A stretch of 64,000 bases of DNA from the NCBI GenBank assembly GCA_009746045.1, contig RPFO01000667.1:6091754-6155753 (forward strand), given 5' to 3'. Shown here piece by piece: positions 1-11,364 of the stretch. The notes under the pieces were generated by a model, which had not been told where the DNA came from, did no database searches, and worked only from the letters and a program-made list of their open reading frames with translations. Position 1 is the stretch's first letter. Each line of letters opens with the position of its first letter. The position numbers and the translations under genes were made by a program. The DNA is from Mesostigma viride. Taxonomy: Eukaryota; Streptophyta; Mesostigmatophyceae; Mesostigmatales; Mesostigmataceae.

Positions 1-180
1 GAAGTTACCTGTACTTGAACCAGAAAATTTTCTGCTATCAAGGATTGTGAGGACGCGGCATAGTCACATGATACTAGATACGCGTCCATCATAGAGATTA
101 CTTATATACAACACACTATTAGATGGCGTAATCAAATACTACTATCAGCTTTGAAACATCGCCGCTCTGCCCCAGCGTAC

Positions 181-324
181 CTGGCAGCACGCTCCAGCGG
201 AGGCAGGGCGTGGCGGGGAACATCATCGGCATGGCCCCCAGTGCGACCTGGACGCAGAACGTCCTCTCCGCTTCCGTCTCCAGAAAAATGCCATACGTGC
301 CATTCTGCCGGTCTTCTAGTCGAA
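181..324 (-). CDS. Exon 40: cassette 6, M5 half-module
   Basis: This exon encodes 48 codons with D-R-Q-N-G-T-Y-G and the two M5 Cys (TFCVQV and PCLRW). A copy of its acceptor end lies upstream near 411-447. The cassette 6 IPT exon is expected beyond position 1; positions 1-180 hold intron sequence only. Confidence 0.78.
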
Positions 325-820
325 CTGCAAGGAACGAGACATTGAAAAAAAAAAGGGGATGAAGGGGTTATGCGGAAGGGATGTGTAAGAGGGCTGCGCA
401 TGACTGCCGCTGTGCCGGTCCTCCAGCCGAACTGCCGAACTGCAAGATGGAGGATATGCAAGCATGAAGCCATTGGAAGGAAAAGTCAGACGTGAGGATG
501 AAAAGACTATGCAGTAGGTAATAGGGGTTCATACGCAGGCCATATGGAATGGTTGGTGCCCGGCCATATGACCACTGCTAACACTGCCAATACGTCCGTA
601 GTAGGCTCAGCATTGTCTTCTGTGCAAGAACTAAGCGATGTGTCAAGAGAGGAGCAGTTTGAGGAAGGGACAAGACACGAGGGCGGTAAAAACGATACGA
701 TGACATACGTGTCACAATTGATACTTGAGAGAAAGTATAAATGAAGGATGACACAAGGCTGCGAACTATGATGCCTATGAACGGAGATCTAAGTACGGGG
801 ACTCCAGCGAAGTCATCTGC

Positions 821-1250
821 CAAGGACTTAGGTAAGCCATCTCTCTCTCTCATGACCACCCTGTCTCACCAAGGACTTAGGTACGCCATCTCTCTCTCAT
901 GACCACCCTGTCTCGCCAAGGACTTAGGTACGCCATCTCTCTCTCATGACCACCCTGTCTCGCCAAGGACTTAGGTAAGCCATCTCTCTCTCATCACCAC
1001 CTTGTCTCGCCAAGGACTTAGGTACGCCATCTCTCTCTCATGACCACCTTGTCTCGCCAAGGACTTAGGTACGCCATCTCTCTCTCATGACCACCCTATC
1101 TCGCCAAGGACTTAGGTACGCCATCTCTCTCTCATGACCACCCTGCCTCGCCAAGGACTTAGGTACGCCATCTCTCTCTCTCATGACCACCCTTTCTCGC
1201 CAAGGACTTAGGTACGCCATCTCTCTCTCTCATGACCACCCTTTCTCGCC
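821..1250. repeat. 47-bp minisatellite (about 9 copies)
   Basis: Units contain CAAGGACTTAGGTACGCCAT, then a TCTCTCTC and a CATGACCACC block. Located in the intron after exon 39. Confidence 0.9.
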
Positions 1251-1369
1251 AAGCGTAGGTGTCCCCTGCTGCTGATGCCCACATGTACACCTAGGCTTCG
1301 CGATAGCGACCCCTTCCCATTGGGCCGAATGCGGGCTGACAGGGGGTCGGTTCGGCCCGTCCTAGACTC

Positions 1370-1475
1370 TCCCCACTGCCCATGGCTCCCAAGCAGAGAA
1401 TAAACTTTTCTAAATTTTCATTTTTATTCTCAAGTTTATCCCCACTGCCCATGGCTCCCAAGCAGAGAATAACTT
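1370..1475. repeat. Two-copy direct repeat
   Basis: TCCCCACTGCCCATGGCTCC plus AAGCAGAGAATAA occurs twice, about 69 bp apart. Confidence 0.8.
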
Positions 1476-1532
1476 TTATTTGTTTCTTACAAGTTGAAAT
1501 GTTGTAGAAAGGCATCATGATCACTACACCCA

Positions 1533-1705
1533 CTACGAGTGCAGACTCGACAGTCGACACCCACTACGGGTGCAGACTCTACACCCACCAAGAGTGCAGG
1601 CTCTACACCAACCCAGGGCGCAGACTCTACACCCACCAGGCACCCACCGAGAGTGCAGACTCTACAACAACGAAGGGCGCAGACTCTACACCAATCACTC
1701 TACAC
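1533..1705. repeat. Short irregular minisatellite
   Basis: Variants of GCAGACTCTACACCCACC recur 7-8 times. The frames are open but repetitive, so no gene is called. Confidence 0.75.
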
Positions 1706-1825
1706 CACTCTACTCTGTGCGATCACGTCTCAAAGGGGGGGGGGGGGGGGGAGGAAATGCCAACCGACCATTCGATAAGCCCTCTCCAGGAAAAAGAAAC
1801 GTCAACAAGGGACCCCTAGACAGAC

Positions 1826-2023
1826 CTGAAACGTTGGCAGGTGCGCCCAACAGCACCGCCACCGCCGCCGTCACGTTGTCGCCCCCCTGCCACCGCTGGT
1901 TGCCGAACGAGTCGTACGCGGTCACAACCAGGTGCCGCCCTACCGGCCGCCGCTCGGAGAAGGACCACCCGGTGGGGTCCTTGACCAGGTCTGTACCGGA
2001 TAGGGACAGCTGGGTGGCGGGGC
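1826..2023 (-). CDS. Exon 39: cassette 6, M4 half-module
   Basis: This exon encodes 66 codons with GTDLVKDPTGW, core YDSFGNQRW and GGDNVT. The next intron (325-1825) carries three minisatellites and a G run (1738-1751). Confidence 0.82.
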
Positions 2024-2405
2024 CTGGGGTGGGGGGTGGGGGTGGAGGTGCCATCGCAAGAAACAGTGAAATGGAGTCCATCCAATTGGGTCCTGTTGAG
2101 CAAGGCAAGCAAGGCAGTTACATGCACCCGGTCATGGCTTCACATTGGCTTTATTGATTGGCAAAGCGACCTTGATTGGCAAAGTCACCCTCTGGCACCT
2201 TGATTGTGACTGCGTGTGTTGGAGTAACAGGTAGGGAGCAGCTGACGAAGCAGGTCTCACGATTCCCACAAGACTTCCTTCCATCCCACCCTGCGTAGAT
2301 CCACGCAACCACCACCACCGCAGAGATCCCTGTCAAGTCCTCTTGTGCTTGCCTCCCCATTCCTCCCCCTCCCCCCCCCCCGTTGATAACTTTGCAATGA
2401 CTTGC

Positions 2406-2759
2406 CTGGTGCCACAGAGAAAACCACCGGATTTTGCGGGACCGATGACCCCCCGGCCACCAACGCCGCCACAAATCGTCCAGCCTTGGTCGACGAGTAC
2501 ACCGCTGTGCGCCCCTCGCCCTCCACTGGTGATGGCGTAAGGGGCAACGGGGAGGCCACCGCGAGGCTTCCTTCGGGGGTCACCGTGACGCCGATGGCAG
2601 CATTAGTATCGCTGCCTGCTAGCGGGGGCAGGGAGGCATCCTGGGGGTCCACCGCGTTGCCGTATGAGTCGCGCAGCGTCACCACGAGGGTCGCGTTTTG
2701 GCCCGCTGCCACGACGGGCTCTCGCAGCCGTAACATGCTGGTGGCGGCGGTAGGGGTCC
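2406..2759 (-). CDS. Exon 38: cassette 6, M3 module, with GC donor
   Basis: This exon encodes 118 codons with core RDSYGNAV, sequon NAT, strand F TKAGRFVAALVAGG and the end VVFSVAPG. The donor reads AG|GCAAGT, the strong consensus of GC-AG introns, in the expected phase. The next intron spans 2024-2405. Confidence 0.82.
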
Positions 2760-3034
2760 CTATGGATGCAGAGAAAATGGGGTGGGGAGGGGAGCCCACG
2801 TACAGCCATTAGTTACTTGTTAAAGCATGTGCAGCTGTATGGGGACTTGCTAAGCTCATGGCGTGTCCGTGTGGACTAGAAACAGAGGCATAAAGGATGG
2901 AGCTCGTTTTCCAATTTCTTTTCGATTGGGGATGCCAGCAAGCCTGTGCTGGTCCACAAATACTCTCGTATTGCCGTATTTTGTCCCCTCATTAGTACCC
3001 TGTGTTGCAGTATGGCCCGACACGGCTCCATTAC

Positions 3035-3295
3035 GATGACCCATTATACTTGCCCACTTCCCCACGTATGCTCATTATAGTGGCCCACTACGATGACCCA
3101 TTATAGTGGCCCACTTCTCCACGTATGCTCATTATAGTGACCCATTACGATGACCAATTATAGTGGCCCACTTCTCCACGTATGCTCATTATATCGACCG
3201 ATTAGGATGACCCATTATAGTGGCCCACTTCCCCACGTACACTCATTATAGTGACCCATAACAATGATCCATTATAGTGGCCGACTTCCTCACGT
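3035..3295. repeat. 58-bp minisatellite next to the exon 37 donor
   Basis: Four to five units contain CATTATAGTGGCCCACTTC and CACGTATGCTCATTATAGTG. The last unit runs into the splice donor of exon 37. Confidence 0.85.
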
Positions 3296-3297
3296 AC

Positions 3298-3960
3298 CAG
3301 GCTGTACTCGAAGGGAGAAGGGGCTGCCCAGGACGTGCTGTGGCCCCCCCTGCAGGGACCCGTCGACGCCGTCCACTGCCCCCAACGCCTCATCCACGGT
3401 TCCACAAGCTCCTTCCTCCGCCAGGCGGTTGCCCAGCTGAATGAAGACTGCGTAGAGTCCTGTCAAGGGCAGGTGGAGCCGGACCGCCATGTCCAGCGCG
3501 CCATCCGACCCGAGGAGGGCGGATGATTGCGCAGGGTCGGGTGCCCCGTTGGCGTCCAGGGTGGAGAGGGATGCGATGACGTCATCAGGGAGGGACACGA
3601 GGAAGGGCACCCCCAGCTGGCCAAAGGCCGACGTGTTTGACAATGGTGGCGGAGATAACGATGATGCTGGCAATGCTGGTGGTGGGAATGATGATGATGA
3701 GGAGGATGTATTGGAGGAGGATGAGGAGGTGATGCACACGGTGAAGAGCAGGTTGCTTGCGTCGGCCACCGAGGGAAGGAAAGGGTTGGAGTACTTGTCA
3801 CGTGGCTGGATGGAGAAGTCCAGGGTGCCAGCCGTGACGTTGTAGGTAGTAGGGGGAGGGAGCGCAGTGCCCGCAGCCTCTGCTAACTTGGCGTCCCGCT
3901 GGGCCAACGCGAAGGGGGACTCGGGCGGAACGATGGTGCAGGCCTTGCGGTCGACCGGGG
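3298..3960 (-). CDS. Exon 37: cassette 6, M2 module
   Basis: This exon encodes 221 codons, the longest M2. It has the box CTIVPPESPFALAQRD, core RDKYSNPFLPS, a Ser/Pro-rich loop, EGACG Cys and the end LGSPFSLRVQPG. The next intron (2760-3297) starts with a 58-bp array at the donor. Confidence 0.84.
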
Positions 3961-4110
3961 CTGTGGTGGGGTCAGTAAGTGAGGTGACGGGTTTCAGCGG
4001 TAAGGGGTCAGTCACTTAAGAGCACAGGCATGCAGGTTGGTTCTGGCTGCGGTAGCTTGATGGGTAGTGACGGTGCATACCTCATGAACAATGAAACTCA
4101 AATATGGAAA

Positions 4111-4117
4111 GTAGTAG
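4111..4117. repeat. Target-site duplication of element 1, left
   Basis: GTAGTAG occurs directly outside the left end and is repeated at 7971-7977. Confidence 0.8.
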
Positions 4118-4731
4118 TTAACGTAAAGGATTTACGTTAGATGGATAGAGATTGTTACGCTCTTTCCAACGGCACCTTGAACGCCTCATTTGGTTAAGGA
4201 ACGTAAAAGTTATGACGTTTCCTAGGCTGTGCCGACAGTACCCGGCGCGCCACTGTGGGCGCGTACGAACACAGGATGTACAAGTGTCACTTTGATAGTC
4301 CGCAGGACGTTGACAGGACTTGTACAGGACTTGATGGTCAATTGATAGGTAGGCGTGCTGTAGCGCGCCAGGACCTATGAGACAATTGATGCTGAGCAGT
4401 GTACGGATAGGTCCACAGGACTAGCCGTATGGACAACTGATAGATCTGCGCGCCAAAGGCGTGCCAGAGTCTGTGTAATCAATTGATTGACAGTTCAGCT
4501 GTGACAGTGCAGCTGAATACTTGGACGCGTCCCTAGCAACCTATATGTGTGACTTGGTAGCACCGGGACGCTAGTTCTTGCGTGCATGTTCTCTTGGCAC
4601 TGCGACCCTGTCGTCTGTGCTGCGTGCAGTCTTGGAAGTGACGTGACTTACGTCTGTGTTCCTTATTCATAATAAAGGCGACATTTTCCTGCAAGAACCA
4701 TGGCGGAATTCTGCACAACCCTCTCACAACT
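4118..4731 (+). repeat. X segment (LTR-like), element 1 left arm
   Basis: This 614-bp segment opens with a hairpin (TAACGTAAA, GGA, TTTACGTTA). It contains an inverted pair GGACCTAT (4371-4378) / ATAGGTCC (4407-4414) and an AATAAA-type signal near 4668, consistent with a U3-R-U5 organisation. It is about 97% identical to X of element 2. No tRNA primer-binding site is obvious after it. Confidence 0.75.
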
Positions 4732-4755
4732 CGTATTACTCGCCTTTTCACGATC

Positions 4756-5505
4756 ATGCCGAATTCCCAAGACTTCCGCATTCCTACCGATGAGGAAGTA
4801 GCTGCTCCGCCGGCAGATCCATTACCGGCTCCACGACCGCGTGAGCCGCAGCCGGTTGCTGCATCGTGGCAAGCTCTCGTTGACGAGGTCACGATTTCAC
4901 TCGACGAATTGCATCGTCGACAGCGAGCAGCGCTCCCGTTGCTGGGAGATTTTCCAGAAGACCCCCGCTTGCCGCCGCTGGTGCCGGCGATTCGTGGTCC
5001 ATTGGACCAAATCCGGTCGATTCTTTCGGCTTTTACGGTCCAGGTCCGCGGAGGCCTGCGTTCGGTGAACGAGGTCACCACCGCCATTGAGGAGGTGGAT
5101 AACGCCATTTCGTCGCTCACCGGGTATCAGCGAAATTTACAAAACTGGGCCTCGACGCGCACGGGGGGCGCGCCTGTGGTCTCAACAAATTTGTTTCAAG
5201 ACATCGCGTTGCTCTCGCTGCTCACTCGCGGCGTCCGCACTCGCGAGCGCCAGGTCCTCATAAACCTGGTGGCATTTCTCTCGGCTTTGCGTGAGTGGAT
5301 CCCAGCGGGCTGGGAGCTTCTTTCCATCTTTACGCATCCTCTTCGCCTTATCGCGCGTCGGCGCGTTGCGATTTTCATTCCGACGCAAAACCCGGCGAAT
5401 ACGCCGGTTTTGATCCACACCGGTGCGGGTCCGGCTATCACGCCAGACATGGAGGACGCCGAGTTTGCGTATGAGTACTGTGACTTTCGTGGCCTTGACT
5501 ATTAA
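4756..5505 (+). CDS. ORF249, element 1 left copy
   Basis: This ORF encodes 249 residues of unrecognised function. The start (ATGCCGAATTCC) lies 24 nt after the end of X. The N-terminus is Pro- and acid-rich (to about residue 40). The rest looks helical with an amphipathic middle, and a basic patch follows (LIARRRVA). No transmembrane segment, zinc motif or nuclease motif was seen. Four copies exist in the window. Comparison between elements shows mostly synonymous changes, so the protein is under selection. It could be a Gag-like, chaperone or regulatory factor of the element; I cannot say which. Confidence 0.75.
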   Translation: MPNSQDFRIPTDEEVAAPPADPLPAPRPREPQPVAASWQALVDEVTISLDELHRRQRAALPLLGDFPEDPRLPPLVPAIRGPLDQIRSILSAFTVQVRGGLRSVNEVTTAIEEVDNAISSLTGYQRNLQNWASTRTGGAPVVSTNLFQDIALLSLLTRGVRTRERQVLINLVAFLSALREWIPAGWELLSIFTHPLRLIARRRVAIFIPTQNPANTPVLIHTGAGPAITPDMEDAEFAYEYCDFRGLDY

Positions 5506-5689
5506 AACGTCGGCCATTTCTCCAGTGCTCGTCGGCATTTAGTCGACACTTCAACGGCATTTCGCGGGGGCGGCAGCGACACCGGCGCAGGCGGCAATAG
5601 TCGACAGTTTTGTAAATACTTTGTTTTGCTGCTTTGCTCAGGTGTTTCTAGGACAGCTTGTAGTGCACCATGGCAGACGGGCGCCGTAG

Positions 5690-6354
5690 ATGATGACCTT
5701 GTAGGCCTTCATGGTGGAGTGAGGAGCACACATGACCTTGAGAGATCCACGTGTGGCCTTATCCAGCCCAAAGACCTTCAACCAGTTGCTCAGGGCTATA
5801 TTCTCTGCCACGTTGAAACCGTGGGCCCTGCCTTTCTCAACCATTTTGCAATAGTTAAGGAAATTCTGGATGAGATCCCCCTTGACCTCCCACCCTTGAT
5901 ACTTGTCTTGCCAATGGATGCCGACCTTCTTGCGCTGGTCTTCAAGCAGCTCCTTCAGCTCAGCTACATATACTGCCCAGGCCTTGTTGGCCTTTTTGCA
6001 TTCCTTGGTTAGGTCCTTGATCTGATCAGTGCACTTGCCAAACGTGCTGCTGCCTATCCAGATCTGATAGTAGTTGGTACCCCCGTACAAACTAGGAAAC
6101 CCTTCCAGCCCTTCTACAAACTCTTCAGCCTGCTTAGGCTTGGAGTCACATGTCACAGGTTGTAGCTGATTTACAATTAATAAGCCCTGAGTGGTAAGGT
6201 CAAATCCATGTACAGCTTGTGTATTATTAGTGTTGTGATGTACATTGGTAATTTCCCCGGTGACGCCCACGTCATCTACGTGAGCTGTCCCACTACCAGC
6301 ACCACCATTATTCCCACTGGCTGGGGCACCCTTGCTACGGCGCCCATCTGCCAT
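5690..6354 (-). pseudogene. Truncated gag of element 1
   Basis: The first ~221 codons match the gag of element 2 (start MADGRRSKGAPASG, then the Q-x-W-x-G and Y-Q-G-W-E-V-K-G regions) at about 95% or better. It breaks at ...AYKVII, where it meets the inverted start of gag from the left arm (ATG at 5670). No zinc knuckle, integrase or RT is left. Confidence 0.8.
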
Positions 6355-6518
6355 GATGCACTACAAGCTGTCCTAGAAACACCTGAGCAAAGCAGCAAAA
6401 CAAAGTATGTACAAAACTGTCGACTATTGCCGCCTGCGCCGGTGTCGCTGCCGCCCCCGCGAAATGCCGTTGAAGTGTCGACTAAATGCCGACGAGCACT
6501 GGAGAAATGGCCGACGTT

Positions 6519-7268
6519 TTAATAGTCAAGGCCACGAAAGTCACAGTACTCATACGCAAACTCGGCGTCCTCCATGTCTGGCGTGATAGCCGGACCCGCA
6601 CCGGTGTGGATCAAAACCGGCGTATTCGCCGGGTTTTGCGTCGGAATGAAAATCGCAACGCGCCGACGCGCGATAAGGCGAAGAGGATGCGTAAAGATGG
6701 AAAGAAGCTCCCAGCCCGCTGGGATCCACTCGCGCAAAGCCGAGAGAAATGCCACCAGGTTTATGAGGACCTGGCGCTCGCGAGTGCGGACGCCGCGAGT
6801 GAGCAGCGAGAGCAACGCGATGTCTTGAAACAAATTTGTTGAGACCACAGGCGCGCCCCCCGTGCGCGTCGAGGCCCAGTTTTGTAAGTTTCGCTGATAC
6901 CCGGTGAGCGACGAAATGGCGTTATCCACCTCCTCAATGGCGGTGGTGACCACGTTCACCGAACGCAGGCCTCCGCGGACCTGGACCGTAAAAGCCGAAA
7001 GAATCGACCGGATTTGGTCCAATGGACCACGAATCGCCGGCACCAGCGGCGGCAGGCGGGGGTCTTCTGGAAAATCTCCCAGCAACGGGAGCGCTGCTCG
7101 CTGTCGACGATGCAATTCGTCGAGTGAAATCGTGACCTCGTCAACGAGAGCTTGCCACGATGCAGCAACCGGCTGCGGCTCACGCGGTCGTGGAGCCGGT
7201 AATGGATCTGCCGGCGGAGCAGCTACTTCCTCATCGGTAGGAATGCGGAAGTCTTGGGAATTCGGCAT
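6519..7268 (-). CDS. ORF249, element 1 right (inverted) copy
   Basis: This copy is intact and nearly identical to the left copy; I noticed one substitution (E to V near residue 103). The frame is open upstream to 7313, but the conserved start MPNSQDF is used here for consistency with the other copies. It faces inward like its partner. Confidence 0.75.
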   Translation of the reverse strand: MPNSQDFRIPTDEEVAAPPADPLPAPRPREPQPVAASWQALVDEVTISLDELHRRQRAALPLLGDFPEDPRLPPLVPAIRGPLDQIRSILSAFTVQVRGGLRSVNVVTTAIEEVDNAISSLTGYQRNLQNWASTRTGGAPVVSTNLFQDIALLSLLTRGVRTRERQVLINLVAFLSALREWIPAGWELLSIFTHPLRLIARRRVAIFIPTQNPANTPVLIHTGAGPAITPDMEDAEFAYEYCDFRGLDY

Positions 7269-7292
7269 GATCGTGAAAAGGCGAGTAATACG

Positions 7293-7970
7293 AGTTGTGA
7301 GAGGGTTGTGCAAAATTCCGCCATGGTTCTTGCAGGAAAATGTTGCCTTTATTAGGAATAAAGAACACAGACGTAAGTCACGTCACTTCCAAGACTGCAC
7401 GCAGCACAGGCGACAGGGTCGCAGTGCCAAGAGAACGTGCACGCAAGAACTAGCGTCCCGGTGCTACCAAGTCACACATGTAGGTTGCTAGGGACGCGTC
7501 CAAGTATTCAGCTGCACTGTCACAGCTGAACTCTCAATCAATTGATTACACAGACTCTGGCACGCCTTTGGCGCGCAGATCTATCAATTGTCCATACGGC
7601 TAGTCCTGTGGACCTATCCGTACACTGCTCAGCATCAATTGTCTCATAGGTCCACAGGACTAGCCGTAGGGACAATTGATAAATCTGCGCGCCAAAGGCG
7701 TGCCAGAGTCTGTGTAATCAATTGATTGACAGTTCAGCTGTGACAGTGCAGCTGAATACTTGGACGCGTCCCTAGCAACCTACATGTGTGACTTGGTAGC
7801 ACCGGGACGCTAGTTCTTGCGTGCACGTTCTCTTGGCACTGCGACCCTGTCGTCTGTGCTGCGTGCAGTCTTGGAAGTGACGTGACTTACGTCTGTGTTC
7901 TTTATTCCTAATAAAGGCAACATTTTCCTGCAAGAACCATGGCGGAATTCTGCACAACCCTCTCACAACT
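7293..7970. repeat. Palindromic X'-X terminus of element 1
   Basis: An inverted X runs from 7293 to about 7653, then the sequence switches to direct X from about 7646 to 7970. The switch falls on ATAGGTCC (7646-7653), which occurs in X on both strands (4371-4378 and 4407-4414). This makes a perfect-looking ~0.3-kb foldback at the right end. Confidence 0.8.
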
Positions 7971-7977
7971 GTAGTAG
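7971..7977. repeat. Target-site duplication of element 1, right
   Basis: GTAGTAG directly follows the right end. It also forms the start of the 54-bp minisatellite. Confidence 0.8.
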
Positions 7978-8236
7978 TATACCACATAATGTCTACGTTA
8001 AATACGAGGCTATTCGCTCAACACATAGTAGTGTACCACACAATGTATACGTTAAATACGAGGCTATTCGCTCAACACATAGTAGTGTACCACACAATGT
8101 CGATGTTAAATACGAGGCTATTCGCACAACCCATAGTACTGCACCACACAATGCATATGTTAAATACGAGGCTATTCGCACAACCCATAGTACTGTACCA
8201 CACAATGCATATGTTAAATACAAGGCTATTCGCCCA
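7971..8236. repeat. 54-bp minisatellite (about 5 copies)
   Basis: Units read like CATAGTAGTGTACCACACAA followed by a conserved AAATACGAGGCTATTCG part. The array abuts the right end of element 1, so the element probably inserted at its edge. Confidence 0.85.
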
Positions 8237-8407
8237 TCCCTCCACTACAGTAGCAGGTAAATACTAGAACAACCCATAAAATGTGTGAATATTGTATTCT
8301 ACTTGGCATTTCACTATTTCCGCCCCTGCCGTAGTAGGTAACCGCTACGAAAAATTCGTTTGAATGTGCGGCCTCTACAATCGGTCCTCTCCTATCTATG
8401 CCCTCAC

Positions 8408-8677
8408 CGTAGTAGGTGAACCCCGAAAGCACCGGGAGGACCAGATACCCCAGGTAAACCATGACGCTGACCGAGGCAGGGCTGGGCCAGGGTGGGGTCA
8501 GGCAGCTCAGGGTGCCATCCAGGGGGTTGAAGGACAGGGCTGTGCTGGTGTCGCTCCCTCCGAACCTGGCGTACGCCACGCCGTTCCAGATCAGCCCCGA
8601 CCCGCGCAGGGTCACCCTGGTGCCCCCCTGGATGGGCCCTGAGGATGGCTCTAGGGCGGTCACCTGTGCCTGGCTCT
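8408..8677 (-). CDS. Exon 36: cassette 5, IPT/TIG domain
   Basis: This exon encodes 90 codons with SSGPIQGGTRVTLRGSGL, LSCLTPPWPSPASVSV and the ending F-T-Y-Y-G. A partial copy of its donor end lies near 8330. The next intron (3961-8407) holds a 54-bp array and element 1. Confidence 0.85.
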
Positions 8678-9153
8678 CTGCGGGGAGGTGAGGCGGACAG
8701 TCAGGAGAAGATGATTGGGGGGCATTGAGAAAGAGGGAGCGATAGTCCTAATGACAGGAACTGATGGCAGAAAGGGGATATCTATGGGATGTTGGAAATA
8801 AGGAGCAGAGAATATGACCCTGGGGGCACGACTAGTGCTGAGGGAACTGATGGAAAGGCAAGATGGAGGGGGCAGGGAAAGTAATAAGACAATGAGACAA
8901 AATGGAGACAATGAGACACGAATAGTGTGAATGAGACAGCATGCAAGCGATAGTTCTTCTGACGGGACCAATCGGAACCTCGCTTCTGATAGGAGCAAGG
9001 GGAAGGGAAGATGAGCAGGCATGGGAGGCCAGTAGGAAGACGGTCCACGCGCTCGTACCTGGGAAGATGGCCCCGTGCAGGTAATGGAAGTTACTGAAAT
9101 TATAAAATCTATAGTCCATAAGTAAAATAGTAGTACAAGCACACGACTCGTAC

Positions 9154-9297
9154 CTGGGAAGATTGCCCAGCCCAGGCAGGTCACGTTGGGGAAGAGCAGC
9201 GCCGCGCCACGCAGCATCACCTCCACGCAGTAAGTCGCCTCCGCCGCCGTCACCAGCTCCATCGTGTACGTGCCATCGCGCTGGTCGGTCAGCACCA
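9154..9297 (-). CDS. Exon 35: cassette 5, M5 half-module
   Basis: This exon encodes 48 codons with D-Q-R-D-G-T-Y-T-M and the two M5 Cys (TYCVEV and TCLGW). Its donor end is repeated once 95 nt downstream near 9056 in the next intron (8678-9153). Confidence 0.8.
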
Positions 9298-9872
9298 CTG
9301 TGGATATATGCAGCCATGCGGGCCAGAGGGAGGGGAGAATGAGAGATAAATGTTTAGAGAATAAGGTAAGCTTACATGCTCCTCTCTAGCAGGGGAACCT
9401 CCGTAGCCATGCGGGTGGGAGGGGAGGGGGCCATGGGAGCCTACGGCGCATTCGCTGTAAAACGAGCTCAATCTACGGCTTTGCAAGCCGACCCTTGAGG
9501 GATGGATTGTTGAAATGTTGATGTTCCTCGTTAGGAGCACAGCCAATACTAGACCCCATGAATTTATGCTACTATTGGACTAAAATTCAAAAGCCATAAA
9601 TATAATCTGCATTTGATTGTGTGGACGTTGGGAAAAAATGTGCAGCTAGACAGAGTTGTCAGCCCAGGTCCTACCGGATGCCTCAGCCGCCTCCACCATG
9701 GTCCCGGTATAGAGCGAGCGCCGACTATTTCACCACCGGTAGCTGTGAGCCCAAACCTACAGGATGCATCGGCCAAAATTCCTACCTGGCACCTGGACCG
9801 CCTCCACCATGGATCCAAAGTCCAATCATACAAGTATTTGTGGTATCAGCCGCCACTGAGACACAGCCCTAC

Positions 9873-10067
9873 CTGACGCCTGGGCCGCCTCCACCATGTC
9901 GGACGCGGTCGCCATTAGTTCATCCCCGCCAGTTGTCCGCTGGTTCCCGTACGCATCGCTTGCGGTCAGCGTGATCTTCTTGCGGGGAGGCAGGTGGTCG
10001 GTGATGTACCAGCCGGCGGGGTGTTTGACCAGGTCGGGGCTGTCAAGCAGGAACTGCGTGGTAGGGC
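9873..10067 (-). CDS. Exon 34: cassette 5, M4 half-module
   Basis: This exon encodes 65 codons, read by eye. It has D-L-V-K-H-P-A-G-W and core SDAYGNQR. Two more copies of its 3' end with donor-like sites lie downstream near 9783 and 9673 in the next intron (9298-9872). Confidence 0.8.
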
Positions 10068-10584
10068 CTGGGGGAAGGGAGGGGTATATTGTGGCACACG
10101 CATGGTGTTTTTATCCCATGCAGGACGTAGGGTGTCAGGTAGTCTTTATGTCGGGATGTAAAGTAGTCTCAATGATAGACTATCATCAAGCGCTGATTTC
10201 TTGTTGCGTTCTCGATTGCGTTCTATATCGCACTCTTCATTGCATTCCTGATTGCATTCTTGAGCGCATTCTTGATTGCACTCTTCATGACACTGTTGGT
10301 TGTATTCTTAACTGCTTTCTCGGTTTAAAAGTAGGATTTGAACGGGAGCCAATGTGTGCTGGCGGGCTACTGGTGTCGCACGAGGGAAAGTAATCAACAC
10401 ATACGGACGAGGTATGCGCAAGCCATGATGGGCGCGCTGGCATCGGCGCACGGGAAGCTTACCAAGTACCAAAGCCTCCAGTCGACAGTGTCAGGACTGC
10501 CGAACCCGCAAGGCTTTTGTGTGATTTTGGGAGGGACCTGCATTGCAAGCTACGATTACGATGATGCTGTAATTATACAACAGC

Positions 10585-10740
10585 AGTAACACTATAATGC
10601 CAACATAATACGACTACTATAATGCCTACATAATACGACTACTATAATGCCAACATAATACGACTACTATAATGCCAACATAATACGACTACCATAGTGC
10701 CAACAAGTTGGCCCCATAACATTATAATGCCAGCAAGGTG
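10585..10740. repeat. 25-bp minisatellite (about 5 copies)
   Basis: Units contain TAATGCCAACATAATACGAC. Located in the intron after exon 33. Confidence 0.85.
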
Positions 10741-11364
10741 ACCCCATGCAGCCAGGTACTTTGTATCACATCAAACGATACCCAATGCATCTTGTTGGCG
10801 TCTTGTACTTTGTTAAGGGAATGCCCAGAATGGTCCTCCCCCTCGCACTGAAACAGATACACAGGTGTCGCATGCGGAACGTAATCCCATGAGGGGTTCA
10901 TGGGGAAAGTATTGAACACGGATGAGGCATGGACATGCCGTGGGCACGGGAGCCAGGATACATAGGTAAGGGCAAACTATATCCAAGTTAGCATTACCTC
11001 CCAGCTCGCATCACATACTCAACGCTCACGCCTGTGGCATGCAATCCAACGCCGCGAACGACCACCAAGCGGAGTCATGCACCCGAATCGGGCAAAGAAA
11101 TGAGGTGCCACCAAGCAACTAACAAACACGGCATCCAAAGTCTTTCTCGTAGTGGCAATTCTTGTACTACTTTTGTTCTTGTACTTGTTGGAGGCCAATT
11201 GCTTCTGAGTGGAACATGGAAAAGTAGAATCCAAGCCCTTATGACAAAAGCAGAATCCAGCCCTTCCTGATCAGGGTTGCCGTGAGAAGCCCAACTGAAC
11301 CACTCGCTGCCACTCACACACGATTGAACGAAGCTGTCAGCAACCAAGAAGCCAAGAAACATAC

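Larger units (their letters stand above)
4118..7970. mobile_element. Element 1: inverted-arm copia-like element, deletion derivative
   Basis: The element starts TTAACGTAAAGG and ends CTCTCACAACT, between perfect 7-bp target duplications GTAGTAG (4111-4117 and 7971-7977). Reading + it contains: X (4118-4731), ORF249 (+), a 5' gag stub to about 5689, a gag fragment on the minus strand (6354-5690), ORF249 (minus), X inverted (from 7293), and a partial X in direct orientation (about 7646-7970). The arms are nearly identical to each other. It keeps no pol, so it must have moved with help. It lies in the intron before exon 37. Confidence 0.85.

Noticed and set aside
4118-7970. Element 1 as two separate elements inserted head to head
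   Set aside because: A single 7-bp duplication brackets the whole, the arms are nearly identical, and element 2 has the same layout at another site.
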